A DNA stretch of 64,000 nt from Streptomyces sp. AC550_RSS872 (GTDB lineage Bacteria; Actinomycetota; Actinomycetes; Streptomycetales; Streptomycetaceae). The stretch spans positions 1-64,000 of the forward strand of contig NZ_JAGMUL010000121.1 of the NCBI RefSeq assembly GCF_019049285.1, written 5' to 3'. Of this stretch, positions 15,484 through 22,981 are shown piece after piece. A program made the translations under genes and the position numbers. How positions within the stretch are numbered: position 1 is the stretch's first letter; every line of letters starts with the position of its first letter. The notes beneath the pieces were generated by a model. It was not told where the DNA came from, did no database searches, and saw only the letters and a list, made by a program, of their open reading frames with translations.

Positions 15484-18018
15484 ATGACCCTGGAGAAGAA
15501 CGACCTCTTAGGTGACTGCCCCGAGAGGCACCTCCGGGACCGGTGGTCCTCACGCACGACGCCCGGCCGGGTCTTCAACACGTCTGCTGGACGTATGGAC
15601 TTCGACAGGCGTAGGGCGATGGCGGCAGGACTCGGGGCAGCGGGGGCGTCCGTGGTGGGGGCGGGCCGGGTGGCCGGGGGAGTGGGAAGCGGTGCGGCAC
15701 CGGTGGTCATCACCGTGCAGGGCGAGTCCCCGATGCGTACGAACATCCCGATGGCCCGTGACCGACGTGCCTCGCGGGGTCGGTACCTGGCGCTGCTGAC
15801 GGCAAAGGAGGCGCCGGGCGGGAGCGGCTGGTTCGCCGCGTACCGCGTTCGTGCGCCCGAGGGCGGGGTGTACGCGCTGACCGCCGTCGCCACGGCTCCC
15901 GTCGAGACGCCGCACACGGAGGCGGTCGGCTCGTACCTGCAACTGCGCGTGAATGACGGGCCGTTCACCGAGGTCGCGCGGTCGCAGCCGTACTGGTACG
16001 AGTCGCAGCCCGCCTGGGGGGACCTGTCCGTGCTGGAGCTCGGTGAGGTCGAGTTGCGACGCGGCGAGAACACCGTCACCTTTCGCGTCACCGAGCCGGC
16101 CGTGCTCGACGACACCACGGCGTACGTGCTCTCCCTCGACCGTTTCACGCTCACCCTGCGGCGACGCCCGGCCGGGCAGCCCGTCCCGCGTGAGGTGTCG
16201 GTGCCCGTCCACCGCCACGGCGACCCCGCCCCGACGCTGAGCGTGCGGTTGGCCGGACGCGCCATCCGCTCGCGCCACGTGCGCTACACGGTCACCGACC
16301 ACCACGGGCAGCGTGTCGCCGCCGGGCGGGCAACCGTGCGCGCGGGGGAGACGACGGCGTCCGTCCGGCTTCCCCGGCTGCCGCCCGGGCACTACCGGGT
16401 CGAGGCCGAGGGGGTCGGTGGGCGGTTCGCGTGCCTTCCGCAGCGCCCTCCCGTCATCGGCGCCGCGAGCCGGTTCGGGATCAATCTCTGGGTGTCCTCC
16501 CTGGTGCCGCCGTCCCGGATCGACGGATTCGCCCGCGCGCTACGGCAGATGGGCGCGGGCTGGGTGCGCGACGGCCAGTCCTGGCCCGCCGCCGAGCCGA
16601 AGCCCGGCGTGTACGACACCGGGCGCCACGACCGCGTGACCCGCGCCCTGCGCGCGCACGGACTGGCGGTCCTCGACGTGGTCTCGCCCGCACCGGAGTG
16701 GGCGATGACCGAGGCGTCGCTGCCGCTCCCGGCGGACCTGCGGCGCGCCTACCACTACGCCCGCCGCCTGGCGCAAGCCGCCCCGGACGCACTCCAGCTG
16801 TCCAACGAACCCGACGTCGACACCACGCGCAGCACCGGCGACGCCCACGCCGCGTTCGTCAAGGCCGCCGCGCTCGGCATCAGGGACGCGGCCGAGGACA
16901 TGGCCGAGGACATGGCCGAGGACACCGCAGGGCAGCCGACGCTCGTCGTACTGCCCGGCATCGCGCAGAGCGGCACCTTCCAGGACCTGATGCTCGACAA
17001 CGACGTCGTACGGTACGCCGACGCCTGGGCCTTCCACGGCTACCCGAACCCCGCCGAGCAGGACGACCCGCAGTTCCCGGGCGCGGCGGCCGAACAGCAC
17101 GAACTGGCCCGCCGGTACGGGGCGTCCGGCACGCCGCTGTGGATGACCGAGTGCGGTGCCTTCCTAGACGCCCGCCCGCGTCTCGACCTGACGCCCGCCC
17201 AGGAAGTCGTGCAGGCGCGGTACGTCGTCCGTTCCATGGTGGAGGGGCTGGCCGCCGGAAACGCGCGGCAGTTCTGGTTCGCAGGGCCTCCGCTCCACGA
17301 CGACGGCGTGTACTTCGGCCTGTTCGACCGGGAGTTCCAGCCCCTGCCCGCGTACGCCGCCTTCGCGGCCCTCGCCTCGCTGCTCGGCGAGGCCCACTTC
17401 GTCGGCACCGCGCCCCGACTGCCCACCGACGTCTCCGGGTTCGTCTTCGACAGCGGGCGCGGCGAGCGGGTCACCGTCCTGTGGGCGCCGAGGCCGGTGC
17501 GGTTCGACCTGCCGGGGACCGCGTACGACATCATGGGCCGCCGGATCGTCACGCGCACCGCCTCACCCGACCCGGTGTACGTCGTCGCGCCGGCCCCTGC
17601 GTCACCGGCACCCGCCGTCCACAGGACCCCGCGCCGCCTGCTTTCCCCCGCCGAGCACATCGTCCTCAGCCAGCGCTATTCGGCGCGCGACGCCGCCCCC
17701 GGCAAGGACAACGGCGATGCCCCGCCCCCGCTGGGCTACCGTCTCAGCCGGCGTACGCGTATGACGGTCGACATCTACAACTTCACCGGCTCGGCGCGGC
17801 ACGTGACGCTCACTCCCCGCCCGGCGCCCGGCTGGTCGGTCTGGCCGCGGGGGGCGGCCCGTACCCGTGTGCCGGCCCAGGGACGTACTGGCGTCGGCTT
17901 CACGGTTACCGCCGACCGTTCCGTGCCCCGCCGGACCGACCACCGGCTGGCGTTCACCGCAGCCCTCGACGACGGCAGCGAGGTGCCCGCATCCGTGGCG
18001 CTGGTTCACGTGAAGTAA
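15484..18018 (+). CDS. Tat-exported glycoside-hydrolase-like protein (clan A barrel)
   Basis: 844 residues from ATG 15484, preceded by GAGG; ATG 15595 (MDFDRRRAMAAGLGAAG) is an alternative that starts at the Tat motif. A beta domain is followed by a TIM-barrel-like region from RFGINLWVSS. Within it WVRDGQSWPAAEPKPG, LQLSNEPDVDTTRS (likely acid/base Glu) and TPLWMTECGAFLDAR (likely nucleophile Glu) follow the GH-A clan plan seen in GH39/GH5-like enzymes. A C-terminal NEW3-like beta domain closes it. Substrate is not readable; the shared operators with the CE1 esterase suggest plant polysaccharide. A 12-bp repeat at 16892-16927 gives AEDMAEDMAEDTA. Confidence 0.72.
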   Translation: MTLEKNDLLGDCPERHLRDRWSSRTTPGRVFNTSAGRMDFDRRRAMAAGLGAAGASVVGAGRVAGGVGSGAAPVVITVQGESPMRTNIPMARDRRASRGRYLALLTAKEAPGGSGWFAAYRVRAPEGGVYALTAVATAPVETPHTEAVGSYLQLRVNDGPFTEVARSQPYWYESQPAWGDLSVLELGEVELRRGENTVTFRVTEPAVLDDTTAYVLSLDRFTLTLRRRPAGQPVPREVSVPVHRHGDPAPTLSVRLAGRAIRSRHVRYTVTDHHGQRVAAGRATVRAGETTASVRLPRLPPGHYRVEAEGVGGRFACLPQRPPVIGAASRFGINLWVSSLVPPSRIDGFARALRQMGAGWVRDGQSWPAAEPKPGVYDTGRHDRVTRALRAHGLAVLDVVSPAPEWAMTEASLPLPADLRRAYHYARRLAQAAPDALQLSNEPDVDTTRSTGDAHAAFVKAAALGIRDAAEDMAEDMAEDTAGQPTLVVLPGIAQSGTFQDLMLDNDVVRYADAWAFHGYPNPAEQDDPQFPGAAAEQHELARRYGASGTPLWMTECGAFLDARPRLDLTPAQEVVQARYVVRSMVEGLAAGNARQFWFAGPPLHDDGVYFGLFDREFQPLPAYAAFAALASLLGEAHFVGTAPRLPTDVSGFVFDSGRGERVTVLWAPRPVRFDLPGTAYDIMGRRIVTRTASPDPVYVVAPAPASPAPAVHRTPRRLLSPAEHIVLSQRYSARDAAPGKDNGDAPPPLGYRLSRRTRMTVDIYNFTGSARHVTLTPRPAPGWSVWPRGAARTRVPAQGRTGVGFTVTADRSVPRRTDHRLAFTAALDDGSEVPASVALVHVK

Positions 18019-18060
18019 CCCCGCCGCCGGTGACGTTGTCTGCCATGGCGACTTCGGTGC

Positions 18061-18273
18061 ATGGAACGTCTGCATGAAGTGGCCTACGCACGGCAGTACG
18101 TCGTGCCGTTCCGGGACGATGCCGAGTGCATGCGCTGGCTGCACTTCCCGCAGCCACCCGACCGTCGTCACCGCCTGGAACGGTTCTGCTCCGCCTCCGG
18201 CCTGTCCTCCACCGAGGGCATCGTGGATACCGTCATCGACGGACAGCAGGAAAACATCGATCAAGTCAGCTGA
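18061..18273 (+). pseudogene. aminoglycoside phosphotransferase, C-terminal fragment
   Basis: The frame reads EVAYARQYVVPFRDDAECMR, WLHFPQPPDRRHRLERF and GIVDTVIDGQQENIDQV. This is the C-terminal tail of Streptomyces APH-family phosphotransferases. The kinase core (HGD...D motifs) is absent, so it is a remnant. It is unrelated in position to the fuller APH gene at 26788. Confidence 0.6.
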
Positions 18274-18608
18274 CTGGCTGACGCCGGCTGGCTACGTCGC
18301 GGGTGCGCGTGGCTCTGTTCGGTGGCGTACACGGTCTCACGGTCCCCGCCTCGCCTACCGGTAGCCCTCGTTGCGGGCTACTCCTGCCAGTGGGCTGTCG
18401 CAGTAGCGCGCTCGACTGGGAAAGAGGCAGTGTTCCAAGCATGCAGTATTCGAGGTGAAGCAACGCATGGGCGCCCGGGGCAAGTAGCTAGCGGCAAGAC
18501 CCATCGAGGTACGGAGCTGCTAGGGCCAAGACGGGCCTTGTTCGTGGTTCAGATCCGGGCCGACATCATTGGCGTCGCCACCCGCATGTCGGGCCAGGGT
18601 CGCGGTGG
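18274..18608. other. no gene seen
   Basis: Between the APH remnant and the convergent exported-protein gene. Short frames occur on both strands without coding character or similarity. A terminator for the minus-strand cluster would be expected here, but I found no convincing hairpin. Confidence 0.4.
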
Positions 18609-19196
18609 CTACCAGGCGGTCTTGGCGGTGCTGTAGGAGGTGCGGCAGGCGGCGTCGGAGGCCGTAGCGGAAAGCTCGGTCATGGCCTCGGTCCACACCT
18701 TCTTGACCACCTTTTCCAGGCCCCGGGCCGCCGCCGGGGCGTTCGGAGAGAACTTCCTGACCGTTCCCACAGTGGCGACGGTGAACTTGTTGCACACCGG
18801 CAGGGCGGCGTTGAGGTAGCGGTTGTCGAGTTCGCCCGTCACGGCAGAGCTGTTGGCGGTGGCCCAGTTGTTCCACGCCGCACAGGCAGGCCGGGTGAGT
18901 TCGGCCCGCTCGGTTTCGGTCAGATTGCCCAGAGCGGCGACAGTGGCGTTCCGGAATTCGTCCGGGATGGCGTAGCGGGTGGTGGCGAACTGATCCCCGG
19001 CCTTGAAGATCGCTTCCTGGCAGGCGAACGGCAGCGAAGCCGCTTGCGTAAGGGCGGCGGCCAGGAGCGGAGAGGACTTCACACTCCGGGCGGCCGGAGT
19101 CTCCTCCTGAGGGATGACAGTCACCGCCACCGCCAGGATGCCGGCGGCCCCGGCCACGGCCAGAGCGGAGCGCTTGAGGATGCGGGAGGTGTTCAT
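18609..19196 (-). CDS. exported hypothetical protein of the isoprenoid cluster
   Basis: A 195-residue protein with a Sec signal (RSALAVAGAAGILAVAVTVI) and a mainly helical mature part containing four Cys (FACQE, RPACAAW, PVCNKF, AACRTS) likely forming two disulfides. No known domain recognised. GAGGTCCGCACTC upstream of ATG 19196 gives a ribosome site. It lies 106 bases behind the polyprenyl synthetase gene and may end the same operon, or have its own promoter. An export role or lipid-binding role would be speculation. Confidence 0.65.
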   Translation of the reverse strand: MNTSRILKRSALAVAGAAGILAVAVTVIPQEETPAARSVKSSPLLAAALTQAASLPFACQEAIFKAGDQFATTRYAIPDEFRNATVAALGNLTETERAELTRPACAAWNNWATANSSAVTGELDNRYLNAALPVCNKFTVATVGTVRKFSPNAPAAARGLEKVVKKVWTEAMTELSATASDAACRTSYSTAKTAW

Positions 19197-19302
19197 GAGT
19201 GCGGACCTCCTGTACTTGAAGGGCTGAGCAGCCAGCCCGGTGCAGACCAGGGTCGGGGACTGGAAACGGAGCAGCGGCCACCGCGCCAGTCCCCGGCCCT
19301 GC

Positions 19303-20277
19303 TCAGTGCTGACGGTCGGCTGCTGATGTGGCCAGTTCGGCGAGCCGCGTGGAGTCCGGCAGGCCAGTGAGTGCGGCGCGTGCTTGTTCGGCGCAGGAGG
19401 ATGCCATCTGGGCCGCCTTGGTGAGAGCTCCGGTGCGTGTCAGCACGGCGAGGATGTCCCGGTGTGCGGTGACGGGGTCGGTGTCGCTACGGAATGCAGT
19501 GGTCAGGCGGTCGCGGTCGGCTGTGTCGGCCACTTCGTAGGCGAGCAGGACAGGCAGGGTGGGCTGCAGGTTGGCGACGTCGCTGATGGCGCTCTTGCCG
19601 GTGATCTGGTCCTCGGCGGTGTAGGGGAGCAGGTCGTCCCGGATCTGGAAGGCCATGCCGAGCTGTTCTCCGTACTGGTGCAAAGCCTGGGTCTGCCCGG
19701 GGGTTGCTCCGGCCAGGATGGCGCCAGCCTGGCAGGCGGCGCCGGTCAGCGCGGCGGTCTTGTCGTGGATGACGTTCAGGACGGTCGGTACTGCACAGGT
19801 CAGGTCGCCGCGGATTTCGGTTTCGCGCATGATGCCCTGGCACATGTGACGCAGGGCCTCGACCGTGACCCGTGCTGCGTGCAGTACGCGCTCGGCAGGA
19901 CCGCCGCTGAGCATGGCCGCAATTCCGGCCATCGACAGACCGTCGCCTGCTACCAGGGCCTCGGCGAGACCGTACTGCTCGGCGGTGGAGGCCCGCCCGC
20001 GGCGTACCGGGTCCTGATCGACGATGTCGTCGTGGATGAGGCTCGCGACGTGCAGGCATTCGATGCCGGCCGCGAACGCCAGCACCTGCTCAGCAGTGCC
20101 GCCGACGGCTTTCGCCGACTCCATGCACAGGATGGGGCGCAGGAGCTTGCCCGGGGGGAACAGGGCGTCCAGGCAGGCCACCTCCAGCAGGCTGTCGCCG
20201 CTGCCCACCCAGCGCAGCAGCTCAGCCTCCAGGAGCGGAATGTGTGTGCCCCCGACTGGGGTCACGGCGATGGACAT
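19303..20277 (-). CDS. polyprenyl synthetase (GGPP-synthase-like)
   Basis: A 324-residue trans-isoprenyl diphosphate synthase that would join IPP to an allylic diphosphate to give C15-C25 chains. The first aspartate-rich motif is intact (LHVASLIHDDIVDQDPVRRG). The substrate-binding KLLRPIL stands for the usual GKRLRP. The second motif is RDDLLPYTAEDQITGKSAIS, with Pro at the fifth place where most members have Asp, a deviation that could affect activity or simply mark this subfamily. Start ATG 20277 has AAAGGACG upstream. It follows the phytoene-synthase-like gene by 18 bases, so the two are surely cotranscribed. Confidence 0.88.
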   Translation of the reverse strand: MSIAVTPVGGTHIPLLEAELLRWVGSGDSLLEVACLDALFPPGKLLRPILCMESAKAVGGTAEQVLAFAAGIECLHVASLIHDDIVDQDPVRRGRASTAEQYGLAEALVAGDGLSMAGIAAMLSGGPAERVLHAARVTVEALRHMCQGIMRETEIRGDLTCAVPTVLNVIHDKTAALTGAACQAGAILAGATPGQTQALHQYGEQLGMAFQIRDDLLPYTAEDQITGKSAISDVANLQPTLPVLLAYEVADTADRDRLTTAFRSDTDPVTAHRDILAVLTRTGALTKAAQMASSCAEQARAALTGLPDSTRLAELATSAADRQH

Positions 20278-20295
20278 GACACGTCCTTTCGATGG

Positions 20296-21195
20296 TCAGC
20301 AGGGGATGACGGCGCGCATGTGGGGGCGCCACGTGTTGAGGAAGGCGCCCATGGGTGGCTGCACCGGCTGGTGGAGCACGTCCTGACCTGCGGCCAGCAC
20401 GCCAGCCAGGAGCAGCCTGTGATGCTCGCTAAATGCGTGGATGACGGGGCCGACCGGGGTGTGTTCCAGTTCCGCGGCCAGGGCGGGCAACCGGTCCGTG
20501 GCGCGCGCGGCCTCGAACGCGATGACGTCGGCCATGGCCGGTGTCCACCGTTTGGCCTTGACGTCCTCGGGGTGGACCCCGAACTGGTGGAGGTCTTCGA
20601 GAGGGAGGTAGAGGCGGCCTTCGTCGAGGTCCTCCGACAGGTCACACAGCACGTCGGTCAACTGGCCAAGTTCGGCGAACTCACGCACCAGCGGCTGCGC
20701 TTCCGTGAGTTCGGTGCCGGCCACGGCCCACATGAACCCGTAGAGCGGGTAGCCGGCGACCTGCGTGGCCCACTGGCACAGTTCCGCGTAGGTGGCGAAG
20801 TCGCGGAAGTCGACGTCGCGCTGCACCCCGGTGAACATGTTCTCGATCAGTGACAGCGGCATGCCGAAGGTTCGGTAGGTGTGCACCGTGGCATGCAGGA
20901 CGGCGTCGTGGGAGCCGCCGGCGGCGAATGCCGCCCAGGTGGCCTCCGCGAATTCGGCGAGCCGACGCTGCCGGCTCTCTACCGGCCCGCTGTCCGCACA
21001 GGCATCGGCACGGCACCCGTGTGCCACCAGCGCCGCCGTGTGAGGCCGTGCCGCTGCGGGCGCGATGCGCAGTGCCCCCCAGCGGCCGCGCCCTCCCTCG
21101 ACGAGACCGGATACCTCGCGCGCGCACACCGTGTAGCAGTGCCGAAGCACGGGATCGGTGATACCCGCCGCGTCCAGCCATCGCCTTACCAGCAT
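20296..21195 (-). CDS. squalene/phytoene synthase family enzyme
   Basis: A 299-residue head-to-head prenyl-transferase-like protein, start at ATG 21195 behind AGGAAGG. The second aspartate motif is clear: LTDVLCDLSEDLDEGRLYLP, continuing LEDLHQFGV, the hallmark of phytoene/squalene synthases. The first motif is degenerate (RADACADSGPVESRQ in place of DDxxD). SLIENMFTGVQRDVDFRDFA matches the FxGMxxD helix. With the polyprenyl synthetase next to it, this pair would make and couple or cyclise a polyprenyl diphosphate. No desaturase or cyclase (CrtI/CrtY) is present, so ordinary carotenoid synthesis is unlikely from this cluster alone. Confidence 0.85.
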   Translation of the reverse strand: MLVRRWLDAAGITDPVLRHCYTVCAREVSGLVEGGRGRWGALRIAPAAARPHTAALVAHGCRADACADSGPVESRQRRLAEFAEATWAAFAAGGSHDAVLHATVHTYRTFGMPLSLIENMFTGVQRDVDFRDFATYAELCQWATQVAGYPLYGFMWAVAGTELTEAQPLVREFAELGQLTDVLCDLSEDLDEGRLYLPLEDLHQFGVHPEDVKAKRWTPAMADVIAFEAARATDRLPALAAELEHTPVGPVIHAFSEHHRLLLAGVLAAGQDVLHQPVQPPMGAFLNTWRPHMRAVIPC

Positions 21196-21308
21196 CTGTG
21201 AACCCTTCCTGCTCAACCGGCTCCCTTCCGGGGCCAGGACGTCGCTCTGCGATGAGGGCGCGCCACGTCCCTCGTAGGGGCCTTGTGGGCCGTCGCACGG
21301 GGTGCCGT

Positions 21309-22151
21309 TCAGCGGGGCGTCGACGTGGCCCGGGCCGGGTGCGCAGGTTGTCGGCGCGCGGGCAGCCACGGCAGACGGAAGGACGGCTTTGCGGTCAGGG
21401 CGTCTTTGGTGCGGCGGTGGAAGGCGAGCAGGCCCAGGAACGCGGCGCCGGCGAACCACAAGAACTGAACGGCCAGATCACCGGGCAGCCACTCGCGGGT
21501 GAAACCCGCGGCCGAGGCAGCCTGCATGGTGCCGTAGGTAGGCAGGAACCGCACGACCTGGCTTCCGGTGCCGCCGCCGGCTAGCGGATTTTGCAAGCCG
21601 ACATCCACGAGGCTGGTCATGACCAGGGCGAACATGCCCTCCACCTCCCGGCGCAGCAGCGAGCCGAACACGACGCCGAGCACCCCGTAGGTCATCGCTC
21701 CGCAGAACAAGGCAGCGGCGAGCAGCAGGGGCTGGCGCGGGCTCCAGGCCAGGCAGAGCACCGCGGTGGCATAGGCGGCGATGGCGCCGGAGGCCAGGGT
21801 CAGCGAGGTGGTCTTGGCCAGGACGAGATGGATGCGGGGGTAGCCGGCCAAGGCCAGGCGGCGGTCGAAGCGCCCGCCGTTGAACGTGACGGCGAACATC
21901 ATGAACCCGGTGATCAGGGTGACGGCGTTGATGGCGCCGGTGATCTGCGTGATCTGGTTTCCGGCCGGTGCCAGGAGCTGGCCGGTCGCCCGCAGGCGGA
22001 AGGTCAGGTGCCTGCTGGGGATGACGGCGTACGCCAGGCTGATCCAGCAGGGGATGAACACGGCGACCAGGACCATGGCGAGCCTGTTCCGGGCGTGTTC
22101 GACCAGGTCGAAGCGGACTGCTGTGACGAACAGGTTCAGGTGCCGCCTCAC
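21309..22151 (-). CDS. ABC-2 type transporter permease
   Basis: A 280-residue integral membrane protein with about six hydrophobic segments (LAMVLVAVFIPCWISLAYAV, AVTLITGFMMFAVTF, LASGAIAAYATAVLCLAW, PLLLAAALFCGAMTYGVLGV, FALVMTSLVDVGL, FLWFAGAAFLGLLAF) and a basic N-terminus. The ATG overlaps the stop of the ATPase gene by four bases, so the two form one exporter. Typical of small drug/lipid exporters of the DrrB kind. The location suggests export of the isoprenoid product. Confidence 0.85.
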   Translation of the reverse strand: MRRHLNLFVTAVRFDLVEHARNRLAMVLVAVFIPCWISLAYAVIPSRHLTFRLRATGQLLAPAGNQITQITGAINAVTLITGFMMFAVTFNGGRFDRRLALAGYPRIHLVLAKTTSLTLASGAIAAYATAVLCLAWSPRQPLLLAAALFCGAMTYGVLGVVFGSLLRREVEGMFALVMTSLVDVGLQNPLAGGGTGSQVVRFLPTYGTMQAASAAGFTREWLPGDLAVQFLWFAGAAFLGLLAFHRRTKDALTAKPSFRLPWLPARRQPAHPARATSTPR

Positions 22152-22753
22152 ACAGTCACCCCCTCAGCGGGGCGCAGCACGCCACCCTGAAGGCGCCACA
22201 ACTCGTCCAGGCGCTCAGCGTCATAGGCCAGGTGCGATACGACAAGCACCGAGCGGCCCGCATCGCGTAATCGGGCTGCCAAGTCCCAGAAACGCTGGTA
22301 GGTCTCCCAGTCGAAACCCTGGTAAGGCTCGTCCAGCAGCACCACCTGCGGGTCATGCATCAGCGCCAGGGTCAGGTTCAGCTTCTGACGGGTTCCGCCG
22401 CTGAGCAGTCCGGCACGTTCATCGACGTACTCCGACAACCGCAACGCGTCCATCACCTGCCCGGCGTGCCGCAGATCCGACAGCCCGCGCGCAACGCGGA
22501 AGAACTCCAGATGCTGGCGCACGGTCAGAGCATCGTTGACCACCACGTCCTGCGGGCAGTACCCGAAACGGCCCTCATGACGGACCGTGCCACCCAGCGG
22601 GCGCAGCTCACCGGACAAGATCTTCAACAGCGTCGACTTGCCCGCACCGTTCTCCCCGACAATCCCGGCCAGCACTCCAGGCCGTAGATCAAGGTCGAGG
22701 CCCCGCAAGACCTCACGGCGACCGTATGCGTGACGCACATCCCGAACTTCCAC
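22148..22753 (-). CDS. ABC transporter ATP-binding protein
   Basis: ATPase partner of the adjoining permease. Walker A GIVGENGAGKSTLLKILSGE, Q-loop YCPQD, signature LLSGGTRQKLNLTLAL, Walker B PQVVLLDEPYQGFDWE, H-loop VVSHLAYDAE. I place the start at GTG 22753 (VEVRDVRHAYGRREVLRGLD), which gives the normal spacing to Walker A; the frame stays open to a TTG at 22849. First gene of the minus-strand cluster, so the promoter should lie in 22754-22981. Confidence 0.9.
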   Translation of the reverse strand: MEVRDVRHAYGRREVLRGLDLDLRPGVLAGIVGENGAGKSTLLKILSGELRPLGGTVRHEGRFGYCPQDVVVNDALTVRQHLEFFRVARGLSDLRHAGQVMDALRLSEYVDERAGLLSGGTRQKLNLTLALMHDPQVVLLDEPYQGFDWETYQRFWDLAARLRDAGRSVLVVSHLAYDAERLDELWRLQGGVLRPAEGVTV

Positions 22754-22981
22754 TACACCCCCGCGCCCGAAGACGGTGGCACGCTCCTGCTGCTGACCAC
22801 TCGCCGGCACAACAAGGCTAGGCACCACGTACGGCCAAAACCGGCGCAAGATCGTTTATTAGCCCGCACGAGTGAAGACCGCGATGTAATCGGCGCTCGG
22901 TTCCGGGGCATCGCCTGCGTTGCCGAACCGGCATGCGAGGCGATCGCACGGCGACGCGCGACCGTGACGCTTCAGTCCCCT

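Noticed and set aside
16431..18077. 548-codon plus-strand frame inside the glycoside-hydrolase-like gene
   Set aside because: Arg/Pro-rich shifted-frame reading of the real gene, with no domain.
19384..20853. 489-codon plus-strand frame over the prenyl synthetase and phytoene-synthase-like genes
   Set aside because: Antisense shadow; the minus strand carries intact aspartate motifs in both genes.
18609..22753. Carotenoid (isorenieratene-type) cluster
   Set aside because: A prenyl synthetase and a phytoene-synthase-like gene are present, but there is no desaturase, cyclase or desaturase/methyltransferase, and the synthase's first Asp motif is altered.
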